From NCBI RefSeq assembly GCF_000980885.2, contig NZ_LBDA02000018.1:62001-126000 (forward strand): DNA of 64,000 nucleotides. Direction: 5' to 3'. The notes beneath the pieces were generated by a model that had not been told where the DNA came from, did not search any database, and saw only the letters and a list, made by a program, of their open reading frames with translations. Positions within the stretch are counted from its first letter, which is position 1, and each line of letters opens with the position of its first letter. The position numbers were made by a program, and so were the translations under genes. The DNA is from Streptomyces malaysiense. Lineage in GTDB: Bacteria > Actinomycetota > Actinomycetes > Streptomycetales > Streptomycetaceae. Positions 24,373 through 32,266 of the stretch are shown here, one piece after another.

Positions 24373-24693
24373 TCAGCTCGCGTCGGAGTCGATCCCGGTG
24401 ATCACCGCGGGCCCCAGCGGCGCGCTGCGTTCGTCCAGGCCCGCTCCGCGCAGCGCGGTGTCCGCGAGCCGGCGGGCCTCCTCCTCGGCGTGCGGACCGG
24501 TGTCGGCCTCGACGGTCAGGCGGAGGGTGAACGTGTTGTCGTCGTTGACGTTGAGCACGTCCAGGTCCTCGCTGCTGCCCATCCGGGTGCCGTGCGGGTC
24601 CACGGGGCGCAGCGCCCGGGTCAGCCGGGTCCGGGTGTCCGCGCCGACCCCGGTGATGAAGGTGCCGGGGACGCTGATCAGGTAGGTCGTCAT
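24373..24693 (-). CDS. Conserved hypothetical protein (106 residues)
   Basis: A compact alpha/beta protein starting MTTYLISVPGTFITGV, with PVDPHGTRMGSSEDLDVLNV in the middle and LGPAVITGIDSD at the end. Charged and hydrophobic residues alternate as in a small ferredoxin-like fold (two repeats of strand, helix, strand). There is no signal peptide. GGAAAGGACC precedes the ATG. It resembles unnamed proteins common in Streptomyces. I know no function. It stands alone between a PP2C gene and a membrane transferase gene, both on the same strand. Confidence 0.8.
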   Translation of the reverse strand: MTTYLISVPGTFITGVGADTRTRLTRALRPVDPHGTRMGSSEDLDVLNVNDDNTFTLRLTVEADTGPHAEEEARRLADTALRGAGLDERSAPLGPAVITGIDSDAS

Positions 24694-24799
24694 GTCGGTC
24701 CTTTCCTATGGCGTCCCCTCGACTACCCCGTTTCCCGGCCTTCGCACGGGGCGGCCCGGGTGATCGGCTTCTTACGGACTCCTCACCCGGGCCGGCCGC

Positions 24800-26008
24800 T
24801 CACAGCGGGGAGTGGGCCACCGCCGTGACGTAAGCGCCGAAGAACAGCGACACCAGGGTGAGCGCGCCGTAGACGAGGACCGCCTGGACGGGCCGTACCC
24901 GCCAGGTCCGGGCGAGGGCGCGGGCCATGGGGATGAGCAGGGGGAAGGCCGGGAGCAGGAAGCGGGGCTTGGAGGAGAAGGAGCCCGAGCCGCCGAGCAC
25001 GAGCAGGATCAGCACCCCGGCGAAGACGGCCAGGACCAGCGGGGGGCGCTCCAGGCACAGCAGCGCGAACAGCAGCAGTGCGGCGGCCACCACCAGCAGC
25101 GCGACCGTATAGACGACGCCGCCGCCGTGCAGCAGCAGGGCCCTGACGAAGCGGGCCGCCCCGACGCCGAAGTCGAAGCGCGAGTCCCAGGCGCTCTGCA
25201 CCTTGAAGTAGCCGCCGAACAGGTCGCCGACCCGGGCGCCCACCCACAGCACATAGCCGAGGAAGCCCAGCGGCGCGAGGACGGCGCCGGCCCACAGCCG
25301 CCAGGGGACCCGGCCGCGGGCTCGCCAGGCCTCGTACAGCGCGGCGGCGACGACGGCGCCGGCCACCGCGAAGCCGCTGGGCCGGGCGAGGCCCGCGAGC
25401 GCGGCCAGCGCACCGGCCCACAGCCAGCGGCTCCGGAGCGCGCAGTACAGGGACCAGATGGCGAGTGCGGCGAACAGCGACTCGGTGTAGGCGATGGTCA
25501 GCTCGACGGCGTGCGGCATGACCGCCCACAGGCCGACCAGCGCGGTGGCCACGCCCCGGCCGTGGAGCAGATGTCCGATGACGTAGACGCCGTACGCCGC
25601 GACGCCCGCCGCGAGCCAGGCGATGAGCAGCGCGGCCTGGCCCGGGGTGAGCGGCAGCACGGTGTTGAGCGCTCGGATGAGCGCCGGATAGAGGGGGAAG
25701 AACGCCCAGTCGGTCTGGACGGCGCCCTGCGGGCTGATCCACATCTTGTGGCCGTAGCCCTGGGCCGCGATGTGCAGGTACCAGCGGGAGTCCCAGGAGT
25801 GGGCGAAGGTCCGCACCAGCGGGTGGCCGCGCAGGGCGTTGGTCAGGATCACCGCGAGTATCCCGGCGAGCCGGACGCAGGCGAACAGTGCGAGGGCCGG
25901 CACCGCCCCTTCGGGGATCCCGCGGCGGGCGATCCGGGGCAGGTCGAAGCGGCCTGCGGGACGGGAAGGGGCGGCCGGTTCGGGCCGGGGTACGGAGGAG
26001 GTGCTCAC
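24800..26008 (-). CDS. PIG-V-like membrane mannosyltransferase (GT-C fold)
   Basis: The 402-residue protein has about ten membrane helices and HSWDSRWYLHIAAQGYGH in the first large loop, the W-D-x-x-W-Y motif with the catalytic-type Asp of GPI-mannosyltransferase-like GT-C enzymes. FFPLYPALIRAL and LAGLARPSGFAVAG follow. Such actinobacterial proteins use polyprenyl-phosphate-mannose and face the outside of the membrane. I place the start at GTG 26008, because AAGG lies eight bases upstream and the Ser/Pro-rich leader ends there; a TTG 36 bp earlier is the alternative. Acceptor unknown. It stands alone, divergent from gap. Confidence 0.82.
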   Translation of the reverse strand: MSTSSVPRPEPAAPSRPAGRFDLPRIARRGIPEGAVPALALFACVRLAGILAVILTNALRGHPLVRTFAHSWDSRWYLHIAAQGYGHKMWISPQGAVQTDWAFFPLYPALIRALNTVLPLTPGQAALLIAWLAAGVAAYGVYVIGHLLHGRGVATALVGLWAVMPHAVELTIAYTESLFAALAIWSLYCALRSRWLWAGALAALAGLARPSGFAVAGAVVAAALYEAWRARGRVPWRLWAGAVLAPLGFLGYVLWVGARVGDLFGGYFKVQSAWDSRFDFGVGAARFVRALLLHGGGVVYTVALLVVAAALLLFALLCLERPPLVLAVFAGVLILLVLGGSGSFSSKPRFLLPAFPLLIPMARALARTWRVRPVQAVLVYGALTLVSLFFGAYVTAVAHSPL

Positions 26009-26239
26009 GCTTTTGACCTTGGGCACGCCGGGTAAGACGTGCAATCCACGACTCGGGTTTCCTGCGCACTTCCACCCTGAATCAGGAATCGGTCAAGAAA
26101 TGGGTGTAAGTCCCTTACGGTCCCCTGACCCAACGGGTCGAACCCTTCTTCGGGCACCCCCCTGCGGCCCCCCGGAGGGACCCACGTAGGGTGTGGTTAT
26201 CATATGAGCGCTGCCTAGCTCGAAAGATGGACCGGACCT

Positions 26240-27685
26240 GTGACTGTCAACGACGACTCGTTCACCAACTGGAAGAACCGCGAGGAGATCGCGGAGTCCA
26301 TGATCCCGCTCATCGGGAAGCTGCACCGCGAGCAGGACGTGACCGTCCTGCTGCACAGCCGCTCCCTGGTGAACAAGTCGGTGGTCAGCATCCTCAAGAC
26401 GCACCGCTTCGCCCGGCAGATCGCCGGCGAGGAGCTGTCCGTCACCGAGACGATGCCCTTCCTGAAGGCCCTGACCACCCTGGACCTCGGCCCCTCCCAG
26501 ATCGACCTGGGCATGCTCGCCACCCTCTACCAGGCCGACGAACGCGGCCTGAGCGTCGAGGAGTTCACCGCCGAGGCGGTCGCCGGCGCCACCGGCGCCA
26601 ACAAGATCGACCGGCGTGAGCCGCGCGATGTCGTGCTGTACGGCTTCGGCCGCATCGGCCGCCTCGTGGCCCGCCTGCTGATCGAGAAGGCCGGCTCCGG
26701 CAACGGGCTGCGCCTGCGCGCCATCGTGGTGCGCGGCGGCGGCGCCCAGGACATCGTCAAGCGCGCCTCGCTGCTGCGGCGCGACTCGATCCACGGCCAG
26801 TTCCAGGGCACCATCACGGTGGACGAGGACAACAGCACGATCATCGCCAACGGCAACGCCGTCAAGGTGATCTACGCCGACGACCCGTCGCAGGTGGACT
26901 ACACCGAGTACGGCATCCGTGACGCCATCCTCATCGACAACACCGGCAAGTGGCGGGACCGCGCGGGCCTGTCCGAGCACCTGCGCCCCGGCATCGAGAA
27001 GGTCGTGCTGACCGCGCCGGGCAAGGGCGACGTCCCGAACATCGTGCACGGCGTCAACCACGACACCATCAAGCCGGACGAGCAGATCCTGTCCTGCGCC
27101 TCCTGCACCACCAACGCGATCGTCCCGCCGCTGAAGGCCATGGACGACGAGTACGGCGTGCTGCGCGGTCACGTGGAGACGGTCCACTCGTTCACCAACG
27201 ACCAGAACCTGCTGGACAATTACCACAAGGCCGAGCGCCGCGGCCGGTCCGCGCCGCTCAACATGGTGATCACCGAGACCGGTGCCGCCTCGGCCGTGGC
27301 GAAGGCGCTGCCCGACCTCAAGGCGCCGATCTCCGGCAGCTCGATCCGCGTTCCGGTGCCGGACGTCTCGATCGCGATCCTCAACCTCCAGCTGGCCCGC
27401 GAGACCACCCGCGAGGAGGTCCACGACTACCTGCGCGACGTCTCGCTGACCTCGCCGCTCAAGCGCCAGATCGACTTCACCACGGCGCCCGACGCGGTCT
27501 CCAGCGACTTCATCGGCTCGCGCCACGCCTCGATCGTGGACGCCGGCGCGCTGAAGGTCGACGGCGACAACGCGATCCTCTACCTCTGGTACGACAACGA
27601 GTTCGGCTACTCGTGCCAGGTCGTCCGGGTCGTGCAGTACGTGTCGGGCGTGGAGTACCCGACGTACCCGGCGACGGCGGTCTGA
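26240..27685 (+). CDS. gap: Glyceraldehyde-3-phosphate dehydrogenase, long form
   Basis: The 481-residue enzyme has an N-terminal helical extension of about 130 residues before the NAD-binding start VVLYGFGRIGRLVARLL. It carries the catalytic SCASCTTNAIVPP (Cys-Thr-Thr-Asn), HSFTNDQNLLDNYHKAERRG (His and phosphate-binding Arg region) and WYDNEFGYSCQVV at the C terminus. It oxidises glyceraldehyde-3-phosphate with inorganic phosphate and NAD(P). Long Gap proteins with this leader are known in Streptomyces beside the standard 335-residue form. The role of the extension is not established. The start is GTG at 26240 with only a weak upstream GGAC. A hairpin ends the gene. Confidence 0.93.
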   Translation: MTVNDDSFTNWKNREEIAESMIPLIGKLHREQDVTVLLHSRSLVNKSVVSILKTHRFARQIAGEELSVTETMPFLKALTTLDLGPSQIDLGMLATLYQADERGLSVEEFTAEAVAGATGANKIDRREPRDVVLYGFGRIGRLVARLLIEKAGSGNGLRLRAIVVRGGGAQDIVKRASLLRRDSIHGQFQGTITVDEDNSTIIANGNAVKVIYADDPSQVDYTEYGIRDAILIDNTGKWRDRAGLSEHLRPGIEKVVLTAPGKGDVPNIVHGVNHDTIKPDEQILSCASCTTNAIVPPLKAMDDEYGVLRGHVETVHSFTNDQNLLDNYHKAERRGRSAPLNMVITETGAASAVAKALPDLKAPISGSSIRVPVPDVSIAILNLQLARETTREEVHDYLRDVSLTSPLKRQIDFTTAPDAVSSDFIGSRHASIVDAGALKVDGDNAILYLWYDNEFGYSCQVVRVVQYVSGVEYPTYPATAV

Positions 27686-27710
27686 CGCCCCAGCCCACGG
27701 CGCCCTTCGC

Positions 27711-27741
27711 GGCCGCCGACCGGAGCCCCCGGTCGGCGGCC
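27711..27741. terminator. Terminator hairpin after gap
   Basis: GGCCGCCGACCGG and CCGGTCGGCGGCC pair over 13 perfect positions with a five-base loop, 25 bp after the gap stop. Confidence 0.8.
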
Positions 27742-27790
27742 GTTCGCGTTCCCGGACGACCTCAGGGCACCTTCACCACTCATCGGTTTG

Positions 27791-27826
27791 CCTAAATGGA
27801 TTAGGAAGTTACATAATCCTTTTAGG
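27791..27826 (+). promoter_or_regulatory. Operator of the TetR gene
   Basis: CCTAAATGGATTA (27791-27803) and TAATCCTTTTAGG (27814-27826) are inverted repeats matching at 12 of 13 positions around a 10-bp spacer. They lie in AT-rich DNA immediately before the ribosome-binding site GGGAGG of the TetR gene, as expected for autorepression. Confidence 0.75.
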
Positions 27827-27843
27827 TTAAAGGGAGGAAGCTG

Positions 27844-28413
27844 ATGGTGCGTGCGGGACTGACCACGGAGCGGCTGGTCCGTGCCGGCGCGGAGCTGGCC
27901 GACGAGGTGGGATTCGAGCAGGTGACCGTGTCGGCGCTGGCCCGGCGGTTCGACGTCAAGGTCGCGAGCCTGTACTCGCACCTGAAGAACTCCCAGGACC
28001 TCAAGACGCGGATCGCGCTGCTCGCCCTGGCGGAGATGGCCGACCGCGCCGCAGAGGCGCTCGCCGGGCGCTCCGGCAAGGACGCGCTCGGCGCGTTCGC
28101 GGACGTCTACCGCGACTACGCCCTCGCCCACCCCGGCCGCTACACGGCGGCCCGGTACCCGCTGGACCCCGGGACGGCCGCCGCGAGCGCGGGCCCCCGG
28201 CACGCCCAGCTGACCCGGGCGATCCTGCGCGGCTACGACCTGCCCGAACCCGACCAGACCCACGCGGTGCGCCTCCTGGGAAGTGTCTGCCACGGCTACG
28301 TCAGCCTGGAGGCGGCCGGCGGTTTCGCGCACAGCGCCCCCAACTCCCAGGAGTCCTGGACACGGATCGTGGACGCCCTGGACTCCCTGCTGCGCAACTG
28401 GCCCGCCCGCTGA
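27844..28413 (+). CDS. TetR/AcrR-family regulator (WHG C-terminal domain)
   Basis: The 189-residue protein has a TetR helix-turn-helix in residues 5-50 (VTVSALARRFDVKVASLYSH is the recognition unit) and a C-terminal ligand domain of the TetR_C/WHG type (CHGYVSLEAAGGFAHS). It presumably represses itself through the inverted repeat directly upstream, and the SGNH esterase gene that begins 33 bp after its stop, which reads as one operon. The ligand could be the ester substrate or its product. The ATG is preceded by AGGGAGGAAGCTG. Confidence 0.92.
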   Translation: MVRAGLTTERLVRAGAELADEVGFEQVTVSALARRFDVKVASLYSHLKNSQDLKTRIALLALAEMADRAAEALAGRSGKDALGAFADVYRDYALAHPGRYTAARYPLDPGTAAASAGPRHAQLTRAILRGYDLPEPDQTHAVRLLGSVCHGYVSLEAAGGFAHSAPNSQESWTRIVDALDSLLRNWPAR

Positions 28414-28446
28414 GCCGACGCCTCCGACGAAACACAGGCCGACATC

Positions 28447-29676
28447 ATGCACACCACCGCACTCACCGCCGACCTCGTCCGCGGCGCCCTCGACCTCGAA
28501 CGCACCGAGCGGGGACTGCTGCCGCACCGGCTGCCCGTCCGGGCCCGCGCCCAGTGCGCCGACCCGCAGCTCGCCCTGGCCGAGTCCCAGCCCGCCGGCG
28601 TACGGCTGGTGTTCCGCACCCGGGCCACCGCCGTCGAGCTGGACACCCTGCCGACGAAGCGGGTCTACACCGGCGCTCCCCCGCGTCCCGACGGGGTGTA
28701 CGACCTGCTGGTGGACGGACGGCCGGCGGGCAGCGCCACCGCGGCCGGGGGCGACACCCTCACCGTCGACATGGCCACGGGAAGCACGGAGCACACGCCG
28801 GGTCCGGTCGCCACCGTACGGTTCTCCGGGCTGCCCGAGACGCCCAAGGACGTGGAGATCTGGCTGCCGCACAACGAGCGGACGGAACTGGTCGCGCTGC
28901 GCACCGACGCGCCGGTGACGGCCGTACCGGACCGCGGCCGCAGGGTCTGGCTGCACCACGGCAGTTCGATCAGCCACGGCTCGGACGCCACGAGCCCCAC
29001 CGCCACCTGGCCGGCGCTGGCCGCCGCCCTCGGCGGGGCCGAGCTGGTCAACCTCGGCCTCGGCGGCAGCGCGCTGCTCGACCCGTTCACCGCCCGCGCG
29101 CTGCGGGACACCCCGGCCGACCTGATCAGCGTCAAGCTCGGCATCAACGTCGTCAACAGCGACCTGATGCGGCTGCGCGCCTTCGGGCCCGCGGTGCACG
29201 GCTTCCTGGACACCGTCCGCGAGGGGCACCCGGACACCCCGCTGCTCGTCGTCTCCCCGGTGCTGTGCCCGATGCACGAGGACACTCCCGGCCCCACCGC
29301 CTGGGACCGCACCGCGCTCGCGGAGGGCCGGCTCGCCTTCCGGGCCGCCGGGGACCCGGCGGAGACGGCGGCCGGCAAGCTCACGCTCGGCGTCATCCGC
29401 GCGGAGCTGGCACGGATCGTGCGCGAGCGTGCGGCCGAGGACGACAAGCTCTTCCACCTCGACGGCCGCGAGCTGTACGGCGAGGCCGACTTCGCCGAAC
29501 TCCCGCTGCCCGACGGCCTCCACCCGGACACCGCCGCGCACCGCAGGATCGGCGAGCGGTTCGCGGCGGCGGTCTTCGGCCCGGGGGGCGCGTTCGCGGA
29601 CCGGCGGGGCTGGGCCGACGGCGCTTCGCGGGACCGGCTGCGCCGATCGGGGCCGGCCCGGCCGCCATCGGCGTGA
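28447..29676 (+). CDS. Cytoplasmic SGNH/GDSL esterase with N-terminal beta-domain
   Basis: The 409-residue protein has a beta-sandwich in residues 1-150 (GVRLVFRTRATAVELDT, a typical N-domain of SsfX3-like and carbohydrate esterases) followed by an SGNH core. LHHGSSISHGSD holds the Ser, VNLGLGGSALLDP block II, IKLGINVVNSD-like block III its Asn, and LPDGLHPDTAAHRRIGERF the Asp-x-x-His pair. No signal peptide is visible. It follows the TetR gene with 33 bp between and is probably under its control. The family deacylates sugars or natural products; the substrate is not evident. Confidence 0.9.
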   Translation: MHTTALTADLVRGALDLERTERGLLPHRLPVRARAQCADPQLALAESQPAGVRLVFRTRATAVELDTLPTKRVYTGAPPRPDGVYDLLVDGRPAGSATAAGGDTLTVDMATGSTEHTPGPVATVRFSGLPETPKDVEIWLPHNERTELVALRTDAPVTAVPDRGRRVWLHHGSSISHGSDATSPTATWPALAAALGGAELVNLGLGGSALLDPFTARALRDTPADLISVKLGINVVNSDLMRLRAFGPAVHGFLDTVREGHPDTPLLVVSPVLCPMHEDTPGPTAWDRTALAEGRLAFRAAGDPAETAAGKLTLGVIRAELARIVRERAAEDDKLFHLDGRELYGEADFAELPLPDGLHPDTAAHRRIGERFAAAVFGPGGAFADRRGWADGASRDRLRRSGPARPPSA

Positions 29677-29697
29677 GCCCGCCGCCCGGCGGCGGGC
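29677..29697. terminator. Short hairpin between esterase and sortase genes
   Basis: GCCCGCCGC and GCGGCGGGC form a perfect 9-bp stem with a three-base loop directly after the esterase stop codon, between convergent genes. Confidence 0.6.
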
Positions 29698-29708
29698 CGC
29701 CGGGGAGC

Positions 29709-30371
29709 TCAGACGAGGTGGGCGAAGACCACCAGGTTGTCGGTGTAGTCCTTCGCCGTGTGGTCGTAGTCGCCCGCGCAGGTGATGAGCCGGGCCTCGG
29801 GGCGTGCCGCGTCGGCGTAGACCCGGTCGCTCGGGAAGTCGTCCTTCGCGAACGTCTCGGCGCTGTCCACGACGAAGTTCGCGGTCCGTCCGTCGGCGCG
29901 CTCCACGGAGAACCGGTCCCCGGCGTCCAGTTGGTCGAGATTGACGAAGACGGCCGCGGAGACCTTCGTGTCCACGTGCCCGGCGATGATGGCGGTGCCC
30001 CTCTCGCCGGGCGCGGCGCCCTTGGCGTACCAGCCGACGAGATTGGTGTCCGCCGCGGGCGGCGGCTGGAGCTGCCCCGCGGCGTCGAGGGTCAGCTGGG
30101 TGAAGGGGGCGTCGACACCGATCTCCGGAATGAGCAGCCGGGTCGGCTCGGACCGGGGCAACCCGGCGGCCGCCGACGGCGATCCGGTGGAGCTGGCCCC
30201 GGAGGCCGGGGTCGCGCGCGGCGCCGGGAACGATCCCCGGTGCCCCCCGAACATGCTGACGGCGAGGAAGAGGATCGCCACCCCCCAGAGCACCAGCCGC
30301 CCGCCACGGGCGGCACCTGACGCGTCCGGCTCCGGTTCGGGAGGCCGCGCGGGGGACGGATCCGCTGCCAT
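29709..30371 (-). CDS. Class F sortase
   Basis: The 220-residue protein has one N-terminal membrane anchor (LVLWGVAILFLAVSMFG, residues 27-43), a Pro/Ser-rich linker, and a sortase beta-barrel with RLLIPEIGVDAPF, IIAGHVDT (catalytic His) and ARLITCAGDYD (catalytic Cys in TLxTC-like context). The conserved Arg would lie near the end. Class F enzymes of actinobacteria cut a sorting signal and link the protein to peptidoglycan outside the cell. The gene directly downstream of the wall-protein candidate at 30496-31026, on the same strand, makes that protein the likely substrate or partner. Confidence 0.9.
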   Translation of the reverse strand: MAADPSPARPPEPEPDASGAARGGRLVLWGVAILFLAVSMFGGHRGSFPAPRATPASGASSTGSPSAAAGLPRSEPTRLLIPEIGVDAPFTQLTLDAAGQLQPPPAADTNLVGWYAKGAAPGERGTAIIAGHVDTKVSAAVFVNLDQLDAGDRFSVERADGRTANFVVDSAETFAKDDFPSDRVYADAARPEARLITCAGDYDHTAKDYTDNLVVFAHLV

Positions 30372-30451
30372 CGGACATCACCTCACTGGGACAAGGCGGT
30401 ACGGGGACGGGTGTCGACGGCGGGGGTTCCGCCCGCCCCGCGAGGGGCACG

Positions 30452-30482
30452 CGCCGCCGGCGCGGTCGTCGCGCCGGCGGCG
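30452..30482. terminator. Hairpin between wall-protein gene and sortase gene
   Basis: CGCCGCCGGCGCG and CGCGCCGGCGGCG form a perfect 13-bp stem with a five-base loop, 14 bp after the stop of the minus-strand gene at 30496. It may lower sortase expression relative to its substrate. Confidence 0.75.
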
Positions 30483-30495
30483 TCCGCGGCTCCGG

Positions 30496-31026
30496 TCAGG
30501 ACGCCGGCCGCGCGGCCTTCTTGCGGCGCAGTGCGTACAGGCCGGCCGCGCCCGCGCCGAGGACCGCGAGGCCGCCCGTGGTCACACCGGGGCCGGCGAG
30601 CGCGCCGCCACCGGTGTGCATGCCGCCGCGCGGCTTGCCGCCACCGCCGTCCGAGCCGCCGCCCCAGTCGCTGCCGCCGTCGTCGCCGCCCTTGCCGCGG
30701 CCGCCGCCACCGCTGTCGTCGTCACCGCTCTTGCCGCGGCCGCCGCCGCTGCTGCTGTCGTCGCGCAGCACCGTGGCGAGCGCTCCGCCACCCGTGTGCA
30801 TTCCGCCGCGGGGCCGGTCGTGTCCGCGGCCGTTGCCGCCTCCGCTGCCGTTGTCTTGGTCCCGGTCGGAGCCCTTGTCGCGGCCACCGCCTGAGTCACT
30901 GCTGTACGAGGAGTCCCCACGGCCCGAGTCGTGCCCGGCCGGGGCCGCGAACGCGGCGCCGGGCGTGGCGAAGGCCAGGGCGGCCGCGGCGGCTGCCGTG
31001 GCCAGGAGGGTACGGGCAGAACGCAT
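30496..31026 (-). CDS. Glycine/aspartate-rich surface protein, probable sortase F partner
   Basis: The 176-residue protein has a signal peptide (MRSARTLLATAAAAAALAFA, cut near AAPAG) and a low-complexity Gly/Asp/Ser/Lys body. The block PRGGMHTGGGALA occurs twice (72-84 and 132-144), and the C terminus reads like a wall-sorting tail: hydrophobic residues 150-165 then RRKKAARPAS. No LPxTG is present. The second GMHTG sits where the sorting pentapeptide should be and shares T-G with it. I chose ATG 31026 because the signal peptide starts there. The sortase gene follows after 124 bp. Wall anchoring is inference. Confidence 0.8.
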   Translation of the reverse strand: MRSARTLLATAAAAAALAFATPGAAFAAPAGHDSGRGDSSYSSDSGGGRDKGSDRDQDNGSGGGNGRGHDRPRGGMHTGGGALATVLRDDSSSGGGRGKSGDDDSGGGGRGKGGDDGGSDWGGGSDGGGGKPRGGMHTGGGALAGPGVTTGGLAVLGAGAAGLYALRRKKAARPAS

Positions 31027-31307
31027 CGTGTAGTCCTTCCGCCGTGACCGGGCAGCGGACGCCTCATCAGCTGGATGGACCCGGTCTCGACATGAACCAC
31101 CGTCAGCGAGGCCGTCGGCTCCCACCATCCGGGCCGCCCAGCCGTGTCAACGGCCCACCCGTCTGTCCCAGTGCGCACGGCCCGGAGCCCCTCGTCCGGT
31201 CCAATCCGGACCGCCACCGGACCCTGCCGCGTCCCGCCGGACCCACTGCGCCCCGCCGAGGACGAGCCGGGGGCGAGGCCGGCGAGAGGTTCGTCACCCG
31301 CCCTTGT

Positions 31308-31323
31308 TATGACAGTGGTCATA
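31308..31323. promoter_or_regulatory. 16-bp inverted repeat in a divergent promoter region
   Basis: TATGAC-AGTG-GTCATA is a perfect 6-4-6 inverted repeat between the divergent wall-protein gene (start 31026) and the SCO6745-like gene (start 31388). Its size fits a dimeric repressor. The remainder of 31027-31387 contains no gene. Confidence 0.6.
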
Positions 31324-31387
31324 GCGCAGTCTTGTGGCGGACGGTACGGCGGCACACGGCCGGCGGCCGAGGCGGTGGGAGGCGGCA

Positions 31388-32266
31388 GTGGCGAACGGGA
31401 TGGCGCGGGCCCTGTGGGAGCGCTACGAACCGGTGCACGACCTGGTGTACTTCGCACCGCAGGCACACCACGCCGCACGGGCGCTGGGCCTGCGCGGCTA
31501 CTGGATGGGCTACTTCGCGCTGCGGGCCGCCCCGCTCGGCCCGGTCTCCCCCGCCGTCGTGACGAGCGGCTTCTACGTCTTCCACCACGACCGGGTGGCC
31601 AGGGCACTGCCGGACGCCTGGAGGTACGCGGCTCCCGCGCAGGTCCTCGCGGCCCGCGAGGACGCCATGGACGCGGCGATGACCGGGCTGTACGGACCGG
31701 AGGTCACCGGTTCCGCCGAGTTCACCGAGGCCGCCGATCTCGCCTGGGAGGCCGCGGCCGCCGCGGACACCACGGGCCGGGTGCTGGCGGCGGCCAACCA
31801 GGCGCTGGAGCGTCCGGAGCGGCCGACGGCCCGGCTGTGGCAGGCGGTGACGACCCTGCGCGAGCACCGGGGCGACGGGCATGTCGCGGTGCTGGTCGGC
31901 CAGGGGCTCGGCCCGGTCGAGGCCATGGTGCTCAAGGCGGCCGCCGGCGAGTCGGACGAGGACTTCCTGCGCGAGACCCGCCAGTGGGGGCAGGGCGACT
32001 GGACGGCGGCCGGGGTCCGGCTGCGCGAGCGCGGACTGCTCGCCGGGGACGGCTCCCTCACCGCCTCCGGAACGGCGGCGCGCGCGCAGGTCGAGGCGCT
32101 GACCGACGCGGCGGCCGAGAGCCCCTGGCATGCCCTCGGCCCGGACCGCACCGCCCGGCTGGCCGCCCTGCTGGATCCGCTGGCCCGCGCGGTGGCGGAA
32201 TCGGACCTGCTGCCGCCCGGCAACCCGGTGGGCCTGCCCGCGCGTTCGACCCCCGTCGGCGACTGA
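31388..32266 (+). CDS. SCO6745-like (SalK-type) protein
   Basis: The 292-residue protein matches the actinobacterial SCO6745 family: ARALWERYEPVHDLVYFAPQ at the start, RGYWMGYFALRAAPLGPV and SGFYVFHHDRVARALPDAW. A winged-helix-like segment follows in the C-terminal half (AGVRLRERGLLAGDGSLTASG resembles a recognition helix plus wing). The GTG at 31388 has GGGAGG five bases upstream, and the family usually starts there. The function is unknown; the name SalK comes from a lantibiotic-like cluster and implies nothing here. It is a single gene with a palindrome 65-80 bp upstream. Confidence 0.85.
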   Translation: MANGMARALWERYEPVHDLVYFAPQAHHAARALGLRGYWMGYFALRAAPLGPVSPAVVTSGFYVFHHDRVARALPDAWRYAAPAQVLAAREDAMDAAMTGLYGPEVTGSAEFTEAADLAWEAAAAADTTGRVLAAANQALERPERPTARLWQAVTTLREHRGDGHVAVLVGQGLGPVEAMVLKAAAGESDEDFLRETRQWGQGDWTAAGVRLRERGLLAGDGSLTASGTAARAQVEALTDAAAESPWHALGPDRTARLAALLDPLARAVAESDLLPPGNPVGLPARSTPVGD

